DNA of 42,169 nt from Grimontia marina (GTDB lineage Bacteria > Pseudomonadota > Gammaproteobacteria > Enterobacterales > Vibrionaceae): positions 1 to 42,169 of the forward strand of contig NZ_FIZY01000043.1 in NCBI RefSeq assembly GCF_900060185.1. The letters run 5' to 3'. The stretch's first letter is position 1, and every line of letters starts with the position of its first letter. Shown here piece after piece: positions 31,808 through 39,020 of the stretch. Under the pieces are notes generated by a model. It saw only the letters and a list, made by a program, of their open reading frames with translations, did not search any database and was not told the DNA's origin. The position numbers and the translations under genes are program-made.

Positions 31808-32683
31808 ATGAAAACACGCTACTCATACGGCGGCGACGAGCATATTTTCGTCGAAGTCAGCGAAGAAATGTCGCTCGCTGCCTTTTTCAAAAGCCTGTCG
31901 ATTACCCAGGCCATCCGTGAAGCGAACCTGCCCGGCGTAGAAGAAATCTGTCCGGCAAACGCCTCGTTTCAGGTGAAATACAACCCAGACATTTGTTCGC
32001 CCGAAACCATGCTCGCCGCCATTCAGGACATCGAAAAAGCGCAAGCAGCAGGAAAAGCAGAGATCGATACCCGCATCGTTGAGGTGCCGGTTTTCTACCA
32101 AGACCCCTGGACCCATGAAACCCTGATGCGGTTTCGTGACCGCCATCAGGATCCAGACGGCACCGATCTCTCTTACGCAGCCAGAATCAATGGCTATGAC
32201 TCTGTTGACGCCTTTATTCAGGCGCATTCCGACGCCCCCTGGTTTGTCACCATGGTGGGGTTCGTTTCCGGTCTGCCGTTTATGTTCCAAATGGTTGAAC
32301 GCGACAAACAGATACAAGTACCGAAATACGTCAGGCCCAGAACCGACACACCCAAGTTGACGGTCGGCTACGGCGGCTGTTTCTCCTGTATTTACTCTGT
32401 GCGGGGTGCTGGTGGCTACCAGATGTTTGGTGTCACCCCTGTCCCTATTTACGACCCGGCGCAAAACGCGGCACACCTGAAGGATTTTCTGGTGTTCTTC
32501 CAACCGGGCGACATCGTGAAGTTCAAACCTATCTCAGAAAGTGAGTATCACGAGATTGTCAAACAGGTCGAAGACGGTACCTACCAACCTCGCACAAAAT
32601 CGGTTCGATTCTCACTGTCTGAGTTTGAAAAAGACATGGCGGGCTATAACGCAGCAATGCAGGAGGCGCTGTATGAGCATTAA
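31808..32683 (+). CDS. pxpB: PxpB / KipI-family subunit (AHS1 domain)
   Basis: A 291-residue protein, longer than the usual 220-240 of PxpB. The KipI-type (allophanate hydrolase subunit 1) domain lies in the C-terminal two thirds: PWFVTMVGFVSGLPFMF, then VGYGGCFSCIYSVRGAGGYQ and FGVTPVPIYDP. The N-terminal third holds CPANASFQVKYNPDICSP, matching the family's first lobe. With PxpC it forms the core that in urea carboxylase transfers the carboxyl group. GGAAGG precedes the ATG, 9 bases after the carboxylase gene. Confidence 0.88.
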   Translation: MKTRYSYGGDEHIFVEVSEEMSLAAFFKSLSITQAIREANLPGVEEICPANASFQVKYNPDICSPETMLAAIQDIEKAQAAGKAEIDTRIVEVPVFYQDPWTHETLMRFRDRHQDPDGTDLSYAARINGYDSVDAFIQAHSDAPWFVTMVGFVSGLPFMFQMVERDKQIQVPKYVRPRTDTPKLTVGYGGCFSCIYSVRGAGGYQMFGVTPVPIYDPAQNAAHLKDFLVFFQPGDIVKFKPISESEYHEIVKQVEDGTYQPRTKSVRFSLSEFEKDMAGYNAAMQEALYEH

Positions 32684-33656
32684 TGTTATCCACCCCGGGC
32701 TCGCCACCTCTGTGCAGGATTTGGGCCGCAAAGGGTATTTTCATCTTGGCATTCCGGTCTCAGGTGCGATGGACAGATTCGCGTGTCGCTGCGCCAACTG
32801 GCTGGTTGGTAACGACGAAAACGCGGCAGTGTTGGAAGCGGTGTTTATGGGGCCCAAACTGACGTTCAATCAGGACGCCACCGTGGCCGTTACAGGAGCA
32901 GATATGACCCCCATCCTTGATGGGGAAGAGCAGGTCAATTGGGCAAGCTTTGAGGTGAAAGCCGGTCAGATTCTTTCCTTCTCACATCTGACAGGCGGCG
33001 CGCGGATTTATATCGCCATTGCTGGAGGCATTGATGTGCCTGAGGTACTCGGAAGCCGTTCGACCTATACGCTCGGAGCGCTGGGCGGATTTGAAGGCAG
33101 ATTGTTACAAGCCGGGGACGAACTGCCTGTCGGCAGCGATGAAGCGCCGTTTGAAGAACGCTATTTACCCGACTTTCTACGCAGACCAAGGTTGAATCAG
33201 TTGCGGGTGGTTCCCGGCCTTTACTGGCACCGGATCACCAAAGCGGCTGGCGAGCAGTTTTTCAACGATACCTGGCAGGTAGCACCGGAAGCAGACCGCA
33301 TTGGCTACCGGTTCAAAAACGGCACGCCATTAGAGTTTGTCGAGCGCGAGCAGCCGTTTGGCGCCGGATCCGACCCTTCCAACATTGTCGACGGCTGCTA
33401 TCCCTATGGCTCAATTCAGGTGCCAGCAGGGAAAGAACCCATTGTGTTGCACCGAGACGCCGTTTCAGGCGGAGGCTACTTCATGATTGGCACTGTGGTG
33501 TCGGTAGACATGGACCTTATCGGTCAGATGCAGCCCAATTCACAAACCCAGTTTGTGCAAGTCTCGCTGGAAGATGCGCTGAAAGCCCGCAAGGAATATG
33601 ACGCGCTGTTGAAATATGCCAAACAGCATATCGAGAAAAGCGGGGCCGCACGATGA
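32673..33656 (+). CDS. pxpC: PxpC / KipA-family subunit (AHS2 domain)
   Basis: A 327-residue protein of the biotin-dependent carboxyltransferase family. Motifs are HPGLATSVQDLGRKGYFHLG, IPVSGAMDRFACRCAN, GARIYIAIAGGIDVPEVLGS and the C-terminal SGGYFMIGTVVSVDMDLIGQ (present as SGGGYFMIGTVVSVDM). AGGAGG lies right before the ATG at 32673, which overlaps the pxpB end by 11 bases. The longer open frame to 32541 lies inside pxpB and is not used. Confidence 0.9.
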   Translation: MSINVIHPGLATSVQDLGRKGYFHLGIPVSGAMDRFACRCANWLVGNDENAAVLEAVFMGPKLTFNQDATVAVTGADMTPILDGEEQVNWASFEVKAGQILSFSHLTGGARIYIAIAGGIDVPEVLGSRSTYTLGALGGFEGRLLQAGDELPVGSDEAPFEERYLPDFLRRPRLNQLRVVPGLYWHRITKAAGEQFFNDTWQVAPEADRIGYRFKNGTPLEFVEREQPFGAGSDPSNIVDGCYPYGSIQVPAGKEPIVLHRDAVSGGGYFMIGTVVSVDMDLIGQMQPNSQTQFVQVSLEDALKARKEYDALLKYAKQHIEKSGAAR

Positions 33657-33817
33657 CGTTGATTCGAGATAAGGCATTCATTGGTGGCGATTGGGTCGAC
33701 AGTGAAAGCGGGAAAACCTACCCCGTTTTCGACCCTGCCTACACGAACATCATCGCCCATGTGCCAGAGATGGGTAAAAACGAAACCAAATACGTCTGCT
33801 TTGGTGGACTCTCCTAA
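33653..33817 (+). pseudogene. gabD: gabD remnant: internally deleted succinate-semialdehyde dehydrogenase
   Basis: A 54-codon frame. Its first ~46 residues (LIRDKAFIGGDWVDSESGKT, then FDPAYTNIIAHVPEMGKNET) match the N-terminus of GabD-type aldehyde dehydrogenases. Its last residues, KYVCFGGLS, match the extreme C-terminus of the same enzyme. About 425 residues, including the NAD site and catalytic Cys and Glu, are missing, and the reading frame is kept across the joint. The ATG overlaps the pxpC stop (ATGA) and gabT follows after 16 bases, so the remnant still sits in the operon. It can have no dehydrogenase activity. Confidence 0.85.
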
Positions 33818-33833
33818 CAAATAAGGGTTCAAA

Positions 33834-35102
33834 ATGAACAACCAGTCACTGATGGAACGCCGCAATGCGGCGGTTCCCAGAGGCGTGGCTTCGGCTACCC
33901 CTCTGTTTGTAAAACGCGCCAAAAATGCAGAATTTTGGGATGTGGAAGACAAGCGGTATATCGACTTCGCGGCAGGAATTGCAGTGGTCAATACCGGTCA
34001 CAACAACCGCGCTGTCACACAGGCAGTCACTGAGCAAATCAAGAATTTTAGCCATACCGCCTTTCAGGTTGCTGGCTATGAGAATTATATCGAACTTGCT
34101 GAGAGGCTAAACGCCATTGCCCCAATTGAAGATGCCAAAACCATCTTAATGACCACAGGTGCTGAGGCATTGGAAAACGCAGTGAAAATCGCCCGTCATT
34201 ACACTAAACGAAGTGGGGTTATCGGCTTTCACGGTGGGTTTCATGGCCGCACGCTTTTAACCATGGGCATGACCGGAAAAATTGCTCCTTACAAAGAAGG
34301 CTTCGGTCCGTTTCCGAATGACATCTACCACATTCCTTTCCCTGTGCCTTATCAGGGCATAGATACCGCTTATTCGCTGCAACAACTGGAGAAACTGTTC
34401 AAAACGGACATTGCTCCCTCTTCCGTTGCGGCCATTGTGCTGGAACCAGTTCAGGGTGAAGGTGGTTTTTATGCCGCGCCAAATGAACTAATGGAGCACC
34501 TTCGTGCCCTTTGCGATGAACACGGCATCGTGCTGATTTTCGATGAAGTGCAGACCGGCTTCGGCCGCACAGGAAAAACGCTCGCGAGCGAGCATTTCGA
34601 TGTGCAGCCAGATTTGATCACAGTGGCAAAAGCGCTGGCAGGTGGCTATCCACTTTCTGGTATTATCGGCAAACGCGAGATCATGGATAGCCCAACGCCG
34701 GGCGGCCTTGGCGGTACCTATGGCGGCAGCCCAGTGGGATGCGCTGCCGCTTTAGCTGTGCTGGATGAATTGGAATCCAAATGCCTTAATGACCGTGCCG
34801 AGTCCTTAGGAAACCGTCTACATCAGGCTTTTTCCGAGATGAAAGTGCTGAATCCAGAGCTACCTATCGATCACATCCGCCACAAAGGTGCCATGATCGC
34901 GTTTGACTTTGTCTGTAACGGAAAGCCGGATCCCAGCCATGTACAACCTTTTGTGAAAGCCTGTCGTAACAAAGGGCTTATCTTGCTGCCTTGTGGGCAA
35001 TTCGGCAACGCGATTAGATTACTGCCGCCGCTAACCGTGGAAAATCACATCGTTGAAGAAGCGATAGACATCATGAGAAAAGCGCTACTCTCTTTGCGTT
35101 AA
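33834..35102 (+). CDS. gabT: 4-aminobutyrate (omega-amino acid) aminotransferase
   Basis: A 422-residue PLP-dependent class III aminotransferase. Motifs are DVEDKRYIDFAAGIAVVNTG, MTTGAEALENAVKIARHYTK, IFDEVQTGFGRTGK with the cofactor-contacting Asp, and LITVAKALAGGYPLSG with the PLP lysine, followed by LGGTYGGSPVGCAAALAVLD. This is the GabT type, acting on 4-aminobutyrate and often 5-aminovalerate with 2-oxoglutarate, in the cytoplasm. It is the last gene of the operon and is intact, although the gabD gene before it is not. The product of lactam opening would be its expected substrate. Confidence 0.92.
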   Translation: MNNQSLMERRNAAVPRGVASATPLFVKRAKNAEFWDVEDKRYIDFAAGIAVVNTGHNNRAVTQAVTEQIKNFSHTAFQVAGYENYIELAERLNAIAPIEDAKTILMTTGAEALENAVKIARHYTKRSGVIGFHGGFHGRTLLTMGMTGKIAPYKEGFGPFPNDIYHIPFPVPYQGIDTAYSLQQLEKLFKTDIAPSSVAAIVLEPVQGEGGFYAAPNELMEHLRALCDEHGIVLIFDEVQTGFGRTGKTLASEHFDVQPDLITVAKALAGGYPLSGIIGKREIMDSPTPGGLGGTYGGSPVGCAAALAVLDELESKCLNDRAESLGNRLHQAFSEMKVLNPELPIDHIRHKGAMIAFDFVCNGKPDPSHVQPFVKACRNKGLILLPCGQFGNAIRLLPPLTVENHIVEEAIDIMRKALLSLR

Positions 35103-35112
35103 CGGAAAACAG

Positions 35113-35136
35113 AGAGCCACTCCGCGGGGTGGCTTT
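35113..35136 (+). terminator. terminator of the lactamase-gabT operon
   Basis: The stem AGCCAC/GTGGCT (35115-35120 with 35129-35134) extends inward with CC/GG pairs and is followed by TTCTGATT. It begins 12 bases after the gabT stop. Confidence 0.65.
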
Positions 35137-35920
35137 CTGATTCAATAGCACTCAATTGGCCCTCCTGAAGTGCACGCTCTTTTATCTGTTGAGCTTTCTG
35201 GAACTTGTCAACCTGACAGGAAAAGCAAATCCGGGATGCCAAACGTAATCATATCAAACAACGCTCTCCCGCCTATTTTGTACTGTCCCCGTTTATAAGA
35301 TTTACAGAGCTTTGATGCAAAATCTAGTGACTGGTTAGCTCGAGTATCCCTCTACCCTTCTGATAAAAATAAGCTTGCGCTCCCCTGCACTCTGCCACAA
35401 GGCCTTTGTGACGTTTCAAATGCGGTGCGCAGGCTTTAGCGTCACGGCGCTTTGCACATTTTTTACACACAGAATCTGTGGGTAACTCCCACTAAATCGA
35501 TTGCTTTATCAGCTTACGAAATGCAAGTTTTATTCAATATCTGCTATGACCACCCTACTCGCCCACACCGTTTTTTTAAAAGGCAGTATTTGATGGCGCT
35601 GATACGATCATTAATAAAGCGAAAGGAATTATTTTGAAGTGGGCCGCATTCTTTGAAAGAGAAGTGTGTTTCACATGTGAAACTTTCTTTTCCATTAGCT
35701 AGATAAATTTCGGTAACTGTCTGCTTTAAATATTAATTTGATTTCCCTAGCGTCTCAGTCTTATTAGTGAATCATATTTCTCGTCATTGAATTTCCCTCT
35801 ATCCCTACTAACTTATTTTTCGATACGAAATTTTTGGGCTGACCCGGTTTCATGCCGTGTTGATTGAGTTCAAGGATTCAACACACCTCAAGGTAATTTG
35901 AAGTCGTTTTTTGAGGACAC
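35137..35920. promoter_or_regulatory. long intergenic region with a perfect 16-bp palindrome
   Basis: There is no convincing gene. On the minus strand an open frame (35324-35491) reads VCKKCAKRRDAKACAPHLKR without a start codon and may be a gene scrap. The part from about 35640 on is AT-rich and is the promoter region of the FG-GAP gene. It contains GTTTCACATGTGAAAC at 35668-35683, a perfect palindrome and probable operator. About 270 bases of this region are repeated in diverged form before the degraded paralogue at 41143. Confidence 0.5.
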
Positions 35921-37744
35921 ATGATGTACTTATTTAAGAAAGCCATCTGGATGGTGCCCGTGTTGTCGCTAGGACTCACCGCATGTGGGGAGGAGGATAC
36001 TAATACGACAGGCGCTTCTGTAAAAAGGTATGCGAATATTTCATCTACTACCCCACCAGGGCCACTGAACTTAGCGCAACCAAGTGTGGGTAAGCTCAAA
36101 AACGGTCATTATCCCGTTACCTTCAGTTGGGATAGCTCCGCGAATGCGACAGGCTATACCTTGTGTAGAAAAGATGAAACACGCCCCAATAGTTGTGAAT
36201 CACTGGGCAATACGTCTGGCGCGTCTCTTACTCTGAATTTGGGTGGTCCACTAAAAAAACATCTGGCTGATTTTTTTGTGTTAGCCACTAACAGTGGAGG
36301 CTCAACGGCGTCTAATGAGAAAGCCTTAACGCCACAAGACCTGGCCAGCTTGATAAGCTATGTCAAGGCCTCGAATACCGGGGCAGGTGACTATTTTGGC
36401 TACGCGGTATCTATGTCAGGGGATGGCAAAACCCTCGCAGTGGGGGCTAATGGGGAAGATTCAAATTCCACGATTAATAAGAACGACAACAAAGCACCTA
36501 ATGCAGGCGCGGTGTATGTCTATCGCTTTGCCAAAGGCCGTTGGAAAATGTCAGCCTATATCAAGGCCTCGAATATCGATGCAAGTGACTATTTCGGCTA
36601 CTCAGTATCTATGTCTGAGGATGGCAACACTCTCGCAGTGGGGGCGCCTAACGAAGATTCAGATTCCGCTAGAGACCCGGGTAATAACAGCGCACCTGAT
36701 GCTGGCGCGGTGTATGTATACCGCTTTGACAATGGTATCTGGGGAGCGCCAGTCTACATAAAAGCCTCGAATATAGGAGGAAGTGACTATTTTGGCGCCT
36801 CAGTATCTTTGTCAGGGGATGGCAACACCCTTGCGGTGGGGGCTCATGGAGAAGCTTCAAATTCAGCTGGTGATCCAGACAACAACAGTTTAATTCGTGC
36901 TGGCGCGGCGTATGTGTACCGCTTTGACAATGAGCATAAGCAATGGGGGGCGCCCACCTACATCAAGGCCTCGAATGTCGGGCAACATGACGAATTTGGC
37001 TGGTCGGTATCTTTGTCGGGGGATAGCAATACCCTTGCAGTGGGGGCTCATTGGGAAGATTCAGATTCCATCGGCACCAACGGTGCAGACAACAACGAGG
37101 CACCTTATTCCGGCGCGGTATATGTGTACCGCTTTGCCGACAACCAATGGAAGCAAGATGCCTACATCAAGGCCTCGAATACAGAAAAAGATGACTATTT
37201 TGGCACCTCGGTATCAGTATCAGGCGATGGCAACACCCTCGCGGTAGGAGCTTACAAGGAAGCGTCAAATTCTCCTAGCGACCAGAGCAACAACAAAGCA
37301 TCCAGTGCTGGCGCGGTGTATGTGTACCGTTTTGCCAATGGTAGCTGGAAGGAGCCAGCCTACATCAAGGCCTCAAATATCGGAGCAAATAACTATTTTG
37401 GTAGGTCTGTATCTTTGTCGGGGGATGGTAACACCCTCGCAGTAGGAGCTCATTGGGAAGATTCAGATGCCACTGGCATCGACGGTGCAGACAACAACAA
37501 GGCATCTGCTTCCGGCGCAGTATATCTTTACCGCTTTGCCAATAGTCAATGGGAACAGGATATCTACATCAAGGCCTCGAACACTGCAAAGGATGACTAT
37601 TTTGGCTTCTCGGTATCGGTGTCAGGGGATGGCAACACCCTCGCGGTGGGGGCGACTGGAGAAGATTCAAATGTCAGGGGCATCAACAATGCACAATATA
37701 ATGATACGGGTGCAGAGAATTCCGGCGCGGTGTACGTCTTCTAG
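35921..37744 (+). CDS. FG-GAP repeat lipoprotein with seven tandem repeats
   Basis: The product has 607 residues. A lipoprotein signal ends in the lipobox LGLTAC, with the lipid-bearing Cys at residue 22. Residues ~45-135 form a fibronectin-like domain (HYPVTFSWDSSANATGYTLC). Seven repeats of 66-69 residues follow, each of the pattern YIKASN...DYFG.SVS.SGDGNTLAVGA...AGAVYVYRF. This is the FG-GAP beta-propeller type, so a seven-bladed propeller on the cell surface is likely. The DNA repeats are well conserved too. FG-GAP proteins bind ligands or other cells; the partner is unknown. GAGG precedes two adjacent ATGs (35921 and 35924). A truncated paralogue lies at 41143. Confidence 0.85.
   Translation: MMYLFKKAIWMVPVLSLGLTACGEEDTNTTGASVKRYANISSTTPPGPLNLAQPSVGKLKNGHYPVTFSWDSSANATGYTLCRKDETRPNSCESLGNTSGASLTLNLGGPLKKHLADFFVLATNSGGSTASNEKALTPQDLASLISYVKASNTGAGDYFGYAVSMSGDGKTLAVGANGEDSNSTINKNDNKAPNAGAVYVYRFAKGRWKMSAYIKASNIDASDYFGYSVSMSEDGNTLAVGAPNEDSDSARDPGNNSAPDAGAVYVYRFDNGIWGAPVYIKASNIGGSDYFGASVSLSGDGNTLAVGAHGEASNSAGDPDNNSLIRAGAAYVYRFDNEHKQWGAPTYIKASNVGQHDEFGWSVSLSGDSNTLAVGAHWEDSDSIGTNGADNNEAPYSGAVYVYRFADNQWKQDAYIKASNTEKDDYFGTSVSVSGDGNTLAVGAYKEASNSPSDQSNNKASSAGAVYVYRFANGSWKEPAYIKASNIGANNYFGRSVSLSGDGNTLAVGAHWEDSDATGIDGADNNKASASGAVYLYRFANSQWEQDIYIKASNTAKDDYFGFSVSVSGDGNTLAVGATGEDSNVRGINNAQYNDTGAENSGAVYVF
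36359..37741 (+). repeat. seven tandem ~200-bp repeats inside the FG-GAP gene
   Basis: Units begin with TATNTCAAGGCCTCGAAT-like sequence at about 200-base spacing and end with GGCGCGGTGTATGTNTACCG. Conserved blocks include GATGGCAACACCCTCGC. The variable part in each unit is the acidic loop rich in Asp, Asn and Ser, whose length differs by a few residues. Such homogeneity invites slippage or recombination between units. Confidence 0.85.
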
Positions 37745-38308
37745 CCAATACCATTACTCACGATCAACGCGTCCAAATACAGCGATCTGCACCAAACCAA
37801 GAGGGTGAAAACCGTTAATCGGGAGCGTCAGTGATGCTCTGAAACTCTGACGTTTGATGTCGCCAAGAACACGTTTCTAGCTTTTGGTACAGGTGAACAC
37901 CCCCGCCTGCTTTTCATTGTGAATGGAGGCGTCATCAGTGATGACTTTTTCTAGCAGTCATCGGCGACCGTTGTGGTGGAGTACCAAAGCGCAGATCAAT
38001 GCCGGATGCACGTCCATATATACCCAGATGACCTGAAGATGCAGGATTCAGCGAGTTTGACTGGCGTTGCGATCGCGGCGTTCCTCTGAATGCGAGCATC
38101 TTCAGGTTGTTTGGGTATATCACACTCATCTGCCTTTATGCGGTGACTTACTGAAACAACACTCTTTCTACCGATGGCAACTCCTTTTTCGCTGCCATAC
38201 AGGTTCGCATTCAACTTCCTCAGAATAGTTTTCTTCCTTCTGTCTCAAAGGTTGGCTTTTTCTACTCGTCTTTATCCGTTGAAATAGACAAGAGGACAAA
38301 AATAAGTG
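37745..38308. other. intergenic region without a gene
   Basis: Open frames here are short and overlap the palindromic repeat at 38018-38120. A small AGAAACGTGTT-like stretch and T-rich sequence near 38220-38275 show no clear signal. I see no promoter or gene that I could defend. Confidence 0.4.
38018..38120. repeat. palindromic intergenic repeat (Vibrionaceae-type)
   Basis: The arm ATATACCCAGATGACCTGAA... (38018-38050) is complementary, with few mismatches, to the arm ending GTTTGGGTATAT (38087-38120). The two can form a long hairpin with a GCGATCGC-containing centre. The same arm (AAACAACCTGAAGATGCTC) recurs at 41464-41482. This marks a dispersed repeat family, probably transcribed as a hairpin. 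Confidence 0.7.
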
Positions 38309-38592
38309 CTAGGGTCTGTTGACCTTTGGTGATGATTTTTGCAGCAGTTTGTGGGGATTTTATGCAAGGCAGAGGCTTCGAGGTGTAGCTAGCCTACATG
38401 AGAAGCCGATAACGCCGCAGAAATTCCCCACAAACGCTGCCCGAAGGGTTCGATTACGCGTCCCGTACTCTAAGCGTTTTATGCTTTGTTGAGGTGTATT
38501 TGCTTAGAATGAATAGGCGGCACACACCTCGCCGCGCCTAAAACGCTTATAGCGAGAACAAAATTTAACCACCAAAGGTCAACAGACCCTAG
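38309..38592. mobile_element. complete MITE of about 280 bp with CTAG flanks
   Basis: Both ends carry the inverted repeat GGTCTGTTGACCTTTGGTG (19 bases after the flanking CTAG). CTAG at 38309-38312 and 38589-38592 looks like the target duplication, of the YTAR kind used by IS5-type elements. The inside has no coding frame but contains further inverted repeats (GTTTGTGGGGA with TCCCCACAAAC, and AAGCGTTTTA with TAAAACGCTT), so it folds strongly. A 48-base orphan end is at 1746-1793. The parent transposase is not in the window. Confidence 0.85.
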
Positions 38593-38602
38593 GGAAGCCA
38601 AC

Positions 38603-38956
38603 ATGTATATTGCCAGACAACATTCCGAGCTTTATGTAGAAGACCAGCCAAACGTCGTTCCGCCTTTTTTTGGGGTCAGTATCGCTAAGCAGAAATTCCT
38701 GTTCTCCCACGATATACCGCGGGGCACTAAACAATACTGCAGCGTGTTTTGTTATATAGACGTTCAACAAGACAGGCTTCTCCGTAAAATTGAAGAGGGA
38801 AAAGTGGTTTTTCTTGACCACCCTGGCAGAGCATTTACCTATAACGGCGATATCCTCTCTCATAGTCACTCTCCACAAAGGATGATGCAGGTCGCCGCCC
38901 GTCTAAGAAGTAAGCGAAAAAAAGAATGTGGCACTCTACTCTTCGTTTATTCATGA
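38603..38956 (+). CDS. small protein of unknown function
   Basis: A 117-residue frame whose ATG lies 10 bases after the MITE edge, so its promoter and perhaps its true 5' end were displaced by the insertion. The sequence has a mixed globular look (FFGVSIAKQKFLFSHDIPRG, KIEEGKVVFLDHPGRAFTYN) and a basic end (RLRSKRKKECG). An opposing frame of 99 residues exists but takes its stop from the MITE, so I favour this strand. It lies 64 bases upstream of the interrupted ATPase gene and may belong with it. No family is recognised. Confidence 0.42.
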   Translation: MYIARQHSELYVEDQPNVVPPFFGVSIAKQKFLFSHDIPRGTKQYCSVFCYIDVQQDRLLRKIEEGKVVFLDHPGRAFTYNGDILSHSHSPQRMMQVAARLRSKRKKECGTLLFVYS

Positions 38957-38983
38957 CCCAGAGGATACTTCGGGGTCACTTTA
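38954..38983 (+). terminator. weak terminator-like hairpin
   Basis: A 6-bp stem TGACCC/GGGTCA (38954-38959 with 38973-38978) followed by CTTTAAAA, directly at the stop of the 117-residue gene. Confidence 0.35.
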
Positions 38984-39020
38984 AAAAATGAAATACTATC
39001 AATTATAGTCAGGATACGGT

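Noticed and set aside
31823-32503. 226-residue minus-strand frame
   Set aside because: It is antisense to pxpB, whose product shows clear KipI-family motifs; the frame has no ribosome binding site of note.
35452-35637. 61-residue forward frame
   Set aside because: No ribosome binding site, unusual composition, and it overlaps AT-rich promoter-like sequence.
36359-37741. Regular repeats as a CRISPR array
   Set aside because: Units of ~200 bp are in one open frame and encode FG-GAP blades; there are no short palindromic repeats with unique spacers.
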